Assembly (NCBI RefSeq): GCF_024346875.1
Contig: NZ_AP024871.1
Location: forward strand, 1,736,001 to 1,800,000
Reading direction: 5' to 3'
Source of the DNA: Vibrio gallicus
GTDB lineage: Bacteria; Pseudomonadota; Gammaproteobacteria; Enterobacterales; Vibrionaceae
Length of the DNA stretch: 64,000 nt
The notes beneath the pieces are model-generated. The model had not been told where the DNA came from. It worked only from the letters and a program-made list of their open reading frames with translations, and searched no databases. Position numbers and translations under genes: made by a program. Positions 60,881 through 64,000 of this stretch are shown here, piece after piece; position 1 is the first letter of the stretch, and each line of letters starts with the position of its first letter.

Positions 60881-60911
60881 ATAAATGCCTCCACAATTTG
60901 GAGGCATTTTT
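60881..60911. terminator. Bidirectional terminator, fadE / dnaQ
   Basis: A 10-bp AAATGCCTCC/GGAGGCATTT stem (60883-60892 with 60900-60909) with a 7-nt loop between convergent genes. Confidence 0.8.
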
Positions 60912-60936
60912 ATAGTTACTGCACAGCTCAATAGGG

Positions 60937-61656
60937 TTACCAGCTACGATCCCCACCCACCAATTTGAGTCGCTCGGCATGGGCTTCTAGCTCTTCATCG
61001 CTCGCTCGCAATACCTTAAGCTTACGTCCAGCGACCACTCGAGCAAAACCTTGTGATTGACCAGAGTCACTTGAACTACTCGCAAACTCTAGTGCGGTTT
61101 GTCCCCCCGTCATCGCCAAATAAACATCGGCGAGGATCTCGGCATCGAGCAAGGCGCCGTGCAACACACGCGCTGAAATATCAATGGTGTAATGCTTTGC
61201 TAGAGAGTCTAAGTTTTTACGGCCCGGCATATTTGGCATACGCTTTGCCATTGCCAAGGTATCGGTAATTTTACAATGGTCCTTGGTTTTACCTATGCTG
61301 GGATCCAGCATATTAAACTCATTGTCCATAAAGCCGACATCAAACGGCGCATTGTGTGCCACCAGCTCAGCGCCAGAGATAAACTCCAGAAACTCTTGAT
61401 GCACCTCTTTATATTCGGGCTTGTCTAACAAAAACTCATCGGTAATACCGTGTACACCAATCGCTTCTGGTTGACTCTCTCTATCTGGCTTGATGTACAC
61501 ATGAAAATGACGGCCAGTGAGTTTACGGTCGATGATCTCTACCGCCCCTATCTCAATGATTCTATGACCAAGATAAGTTGGGCCACCTTCGCGGTTCATA
61601 CCGGTGGTTTCTGTATCGAGTACCACGATACGATGTAAATTGTTGCTAGTATTCAT
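60937..61656 (-). CDS. dnaQ: DNA polymerase III epsilon subunit (3'-5' proofreading)
   Basis: The proofreading exonuclease of the replicative polymerase. The 239-residue DEDDh protein has VLDTETTGMN (Exo I), LVAHNAPFDVGFM (Exo II) and LHGALLDAEILADVYL (Exo III with the histidine), then the C-terminal tail that binds the alpha subunit. E. coli DnaQ has 243. It is divergent from rnhA with 52 bp between them, a classic shared promoter region. Confidence 0.96.
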   Translation of the reverse strand: MNTSNNLHRIVVLDTETTGMNREGGPTYLGHRIIEIGAVEIIDRKLTGRHFHVYIKPDRESQPEAIGVHGITDEFLLDKPEYKEVHQEFLEFISGAELVAHNAPFDVGFMDNEFNMLDPSIGKTKDHCKITDTLAMAKRMPNMPGRKNLDSLAKHYTIDISARVLHGALLDAEILADVYLAMTGGQTALEFASSSSDSGQSQGFARVVAGRKLKVLRASDEELEAHAERLKLVGGDRSW

Positions 61657-61708
61657 AATTAAAACTGTGTCAGACTAAGGCATCGGCTAGCTACTAATAT
61701 ACCAAATC

Positions 61709-62173
61709 ATGCTCAAACAAGTTGAAATTTTCACTGATGGTTCTTGCTTAGGTAATCCAGGCCCCGGTGGCTATGGTATTGTCATGCGTTATAAAGCCCA
61801 TGAAAAGCAAATATCTAAAGGTTTTACACTCACCACCAACAACCGTATGGAGATGATGGCAGCAGTTGAAGCCCTAAGACTCCTAACCGAACCTTGTGCG
61901 ATAACTCTCACCACCGATAGCCAGTATGTCCGCCAAGGCATCACCCAGTGGATCCACAACTGGAAGAAACGTGACTGGAAAACAGCGGACAAAAAGCCGG
62001 TGAAGAATGCAGACTTATGGAAGGCACTAGATAAAGAAACCCAGCGCCACAGTGTTGATTGGCGATGGGTAAAAGGCCATGCAGGTCACCGCGAAAACGA
62101 AATCTGTGACGATATTGCTCGCGCGGCAGCCGAGGCTCCAACAGAAGAAGATACCGGTTATCAAGCCAAATAG
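61709..62173 (+). CDS. rnhA: Ribonuclease HI
   Basis: Cleaves RNA in RNA-DNA hybrids. The 154-residue protein (E. coli 155) has the four acidic catalytic residues Asp10 ([13 protein letters not shown]), Glu48 (NRMEMMA), Asp70 (TTDSQYV) and Asp134 (EICDDIAR), plus the basic handle [12 protein letters not shown]. It converges with yafS with 8 bp between them. Confidence 0.97.
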   Translation: MLKQVEIFTDGSCLGNPGPGGYGIVMRYKAHEKQISKGFTLTTNNRMEMMAAVEALRLLTEPCAITLTTDSQYVRQGITQWIHNWKKRDWKTADKKPVKNADLWKALDKETQRHSVDWRWVKGHAGHRENEICDDIARAAAEAPTEEDTGYQAK

Positions 62174-62181
62174 TTAATAGC

Positions 62182-62901
62182 CTATGTTCGGTAATTAACA
62201 CTCACTGGAGATAAACGACGCTTGAGTTTCCAGTGTGGCTTAATCGGTTTTAACGGGTATGTACGTTTACGTGCCACCATAAAATAGAGGCTACAAAACG
62301 GCGCGCTCCAACCACCGCATAGGTTTTCCATCCACGTCCAAATGGCTCGCTGCTTCTTGGCTGGAATCATCGCATAGCTATCAAGATGAACGACTTGATA
62401 ATTAAGTAAACTAAGCCAATCTTTAACCCGGTATGGGGTAAACATACGCCCATTCCACGGTAGATCATCCTTGCGCCAAGGCATTAAACTGTTTATTCCT
62501 GTTAAACTAACAGGATTAAACCCAGTAATAATAAGGTATCCATCGTCTATCATTACTCGGTCGACTTCGCGCAGTAATCGATGAGGGTCTAGACAATAAT
62601 CAAGCTGATGAGCCATTACCACCACATCGATACTTTTCTCTAGAAAAGGTAAATCAAAGGCATCCGCAATCACATTGTGTGCTGGGTTAGTGATATCAAG
62701 GTTAATTTGATGCTGAATGTTACTGTCGCAACTGGTAAGCTCACAGCTCAATCCGCCCAGCTTTAGCATATGGTAGCCAAATAGCTTGGGAGACCATTCA
62801 TCAAGGCGCGTTTGAATCGTATCAAACACCCAATCATGCTTTGGTAGGTCACTCCATGAGTGAGGTTGCTTTAATTTTCGGGATATTCGAGCAGGTCGCA
62901 T
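62182..62901 (-). CDS. yafS: Class I SAM-dependent methyltransferase YafS
   Basis: A 239-residue Rossmann-fold methyltransferase-like protein of the UbiE/Methyltransf_11 type: ADAFDLPFLEKSIDVVVMAHQL is the SAM-pocket region, and YLIITGFNPVSLTG follows. E. coli yafS lies at the same place between rnhA and gloB. Its substrate is unknown. Divergent from gloB. Confidence 0.88.
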   Translation of the reverse strand: MRPARISRKLKQPHSWSDLPKHDWVFDTIQTRLDEWSPKLFGYHMLKLGGLSCELTSCDSNIQHQINLDITNPAHNVIADAFDLPFLEKSIDVVVMAHQLDYCLDPHRLLREVDRVMIDDGYLIITGFNPVSLTGINSLMPWRKDDLPWNGRMFTPYRVKDWLSLLNYQVVHLDSYAMIPAKKQRAIWTWMENLCGGWSAPFCSLYFMVARKRTYPLKPIKPHWKLKRRLSPVSVNYRT

Positions 62902-62941
62902 TCAGAGGCCATCCAAAGCTCAATAATAAGGGACATTGTTA

Positions 62942-63700
62942 ATGTTAGTAGTAAAAAGCATACCTGCATTCAACGACAATTACATCTGGCTAATTCACAA
63001 TAACCAAGGTCAGTGTGCAGTTGTTGATCCTGGCGACCACCAGCCAGTTATCGAGTATCTGCAATCGCACCAGCTAACACTCACTCAGGTCCTTGTCACT
63101 CACCATCACCCTGACCATATTGGAGGGGTTGCGGCGTTAAAGCGTGCTTATAAACATATAAAAATCGTAGGCCCTAAAAACGATGCTGTAGCAGGTCTCT
63201 CACAGTCAGTAGCACAAGGCGATACCGTTGAAGTGTTGGGTACAACGCTCGATGTCCTTGACCTGCCAGGTCATACCCTAGGGCATATTGCCTACCTAGG
63301 CGATGATAAGCTTTTTTGCGGTGACGTTCTTTTTTCAGCTGGATGTGGACGTATCTTTGAAGGCAGCGCTGAACAGATGTGGGAATCACTACAAAAACTG
63401 CAAAAACTGCCGGAGCAAACCAAGGTCTTTTGTGCCCATGAATATACCGCTAGCAACCTGGCATTTGCCCTTGCTGTTGAGCCTGGAAATACTGAGTTAC
63501 AAAAATATAGAGATACCGTAAATCACCTCCGAGCTCAGCAAAAACCCACACTTCCAACCACGATAGGGACAGAAAAGAACATAAATCCATTTTTACGCGT
63601 CACAGAGCCTGAAATTATCGATGGCATACGCAATAAAACAGAGGATCTCACCCCCTGTGGCGTATTTAGCGCACTACGAAAATGGAAAGATCACTTCTAA
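62942..63700 (+). CDS. gloB: Hydroxyacylglutathione hydrolase (glyoxalase II)
   Basis: Hydrolyses S-lactoylglutathione to lactate in methylglyoxal detoxification. This 252-residue metallo-beta-lactamase-fold protein has the THHHPDHIGG metal motif, LDLPGHTLGHIAY, FCGDVLFSAGCGR and CAHEYTASNL. ATG at 62942 is preferred, with AAGGGA at 62928-62933; a TTG at 62936 in the same frame adds two residues. Length equals E. coli GloB (251). Confidence 0.96.
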   Translation: MLVVKSIPAFNDNYIWLIHNNQGQCAVVDPGDHQPVIEYLQSHQLTLTQVLVTHHHPDHIGGVAALKRAYKHIKIVGPKNDAVAGLSQSVAQGDTVEVLGTTLDVLDLPGHTLGHIAYLGDDKLFCGDVLFSAGCGRIFEGSAEQMWESLQKLQKLPEQTKVFCAHEYTASNLAFALAVEPGNTELQKYRDTVNHLRAQQKPTLPTTIGTEKNINPFLRVTEPEIIDGIRNKTEDLTPCGVFSALRKWKDHF

Positions 63701-63753
63701 TTGTATACACTCTGGCGAATTTTCCGCGATTACTAGGGTTACAAGGCACATCA

Positions 63754-64000
63754 ATGAGACTTAAGCACTGTTGGGTACTGGCATTATTACTAACTGGGTG
63801 CCAAGTGGCACAGACTCCCCAAACCACAGAGAGCGAATCGCCGCGCTCTAGTAATGATGTGAGCCAACCCACGGATAACGCTCAGGTAGTCGTTCCAGTT
63901 GAGGAGGAAGTTACTCCTGAGCCCGAGCCGGTAAAAGAGTTAACCCCTCAAGAGCAGGACGATGTATGGAAGCGCATCGGTATGCAATTAAAGCTGCCGG
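63754..64000 (+). CDS. mltD: Membrane-bound lytic transglycosylase D, 5' end (partial)
   Basis: Only the first 82 codons are in the window, too short and edge-cut to prove identity. The N terminus is a lipoprotein signal, LALLLTGC with Cys16 the likely lipidated residue, then a Pro/Glu/Ser/Thr-rich linker. AAGG at 63743-63746 is the ribosome binding site. I call it mltD because it follows gloB, as in E. coli, and because DDVWKRIGMQLKLP resembles the entry to the lytic transglycosylase domain. Confidence 0.85.
   Translation, partial: MRLKHCWVLALLLTGCQVAQTPQTTESESPRSSNDVSQPTDNAQVVVPVEEEVTPEPEPVKELTPQEQDDVWKRIGMQLKLP

Overview
The window is a stretch of the main chromosome of a marine gammaproteobacterium of the family Vibrionaceae, most probably genus Vibrio. 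The evidence is the toxR-toxS pair divergent from htpG, the nagE / nagA-nagC divergon beside glnS and asnB, and the many Vibrio/Enterobacteria synteny blocks (seqA-pgm, fldA-fur, ybbN-qmcA-nfeD-ligA-zipA-cysZ-cysK-ptsHI-crr, yffB-dapE, bamC-dapA-gcvR-bcp-perM-bepA, upp/purMN, yafJ-gmhA/fadE, dnaQ/rnhA-yafS-gloB-mltD). Base composition looks even throughout. I see no prophage, integron, CRISPR array, rRNA or tRNA.

Layout. 1-2081: end of gltA, a Nif3-family gene and a DUF1853 gene. 2082-2842: a gene-free block holding a five-copy tandem repeat and an inverted-repeat element. 2843-10314: pgm, seqA, a YbfF-type esterase, a DUF2788 gene, fldA, a DUF4442 gene, fur, a lone type IV pilin-like gene and glnS. 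10465-19449: N-acetylglucosamine uptake and breakdown (nagE, nagA, nagC), a cation/proton antiporter, a diguanylate cyclase and asnB. 19513-25626: rfaH, hemH, adk, htpG, toxR and toxS. 25677-39990: yfcE, yfcH, a possible 21-residue membrane peptide, cnoX, qmcA-nfeD, ligA, zipA, cysZ, cysK, ptsH-ptsI-crr, yfeX, a DUF2919 gene and a DUF2956 gene. 39993-42922: a winged-helix gene, yffB, dapE, an M15 peptidase gene and a DUF2897 gene. 42923-44438: a REP-associated tyrosine transposase (RAYT) with inverted GGAC-type repeats. 44439-57508: bamC, dapA, gcvR, bcp, perM, a TusA-like gene, bepA, yfgD, DUF2069 and DUF2066 genes, upp, purM-purN, a secreted trypsin-like protease and yafJ. 57532-64000: gmhA, fadE, dnaQ, rnhA, yafS, gloB and the start of mltD.

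How the genes work together. NagE carries only the IIC and IIB domains, so it needs an external IIA; ptsH, ptsI and crr (EIIA-Glc) lie 23-26 kb downstream and can supply the phosphate. Operator-like palindromes are visible for NagC (nagE/nagA), PurR (purM) and FadR (fadE). Several transcription units end in intrinsic terminators shared by convergent genes.

Most of the window is conserved core genome. The parts that stand out are non-coding or repeat-related: the RAYT with its repeats, a 12-base motif scattered nearby and forming a REPIN-like hairpin 11 kb away, the alternating tandem array before pgm, a structured small ORF at 27403-27468, and two hairpins that would hide ribosome binding sites. 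I found no clear defence or biosynthetic system.
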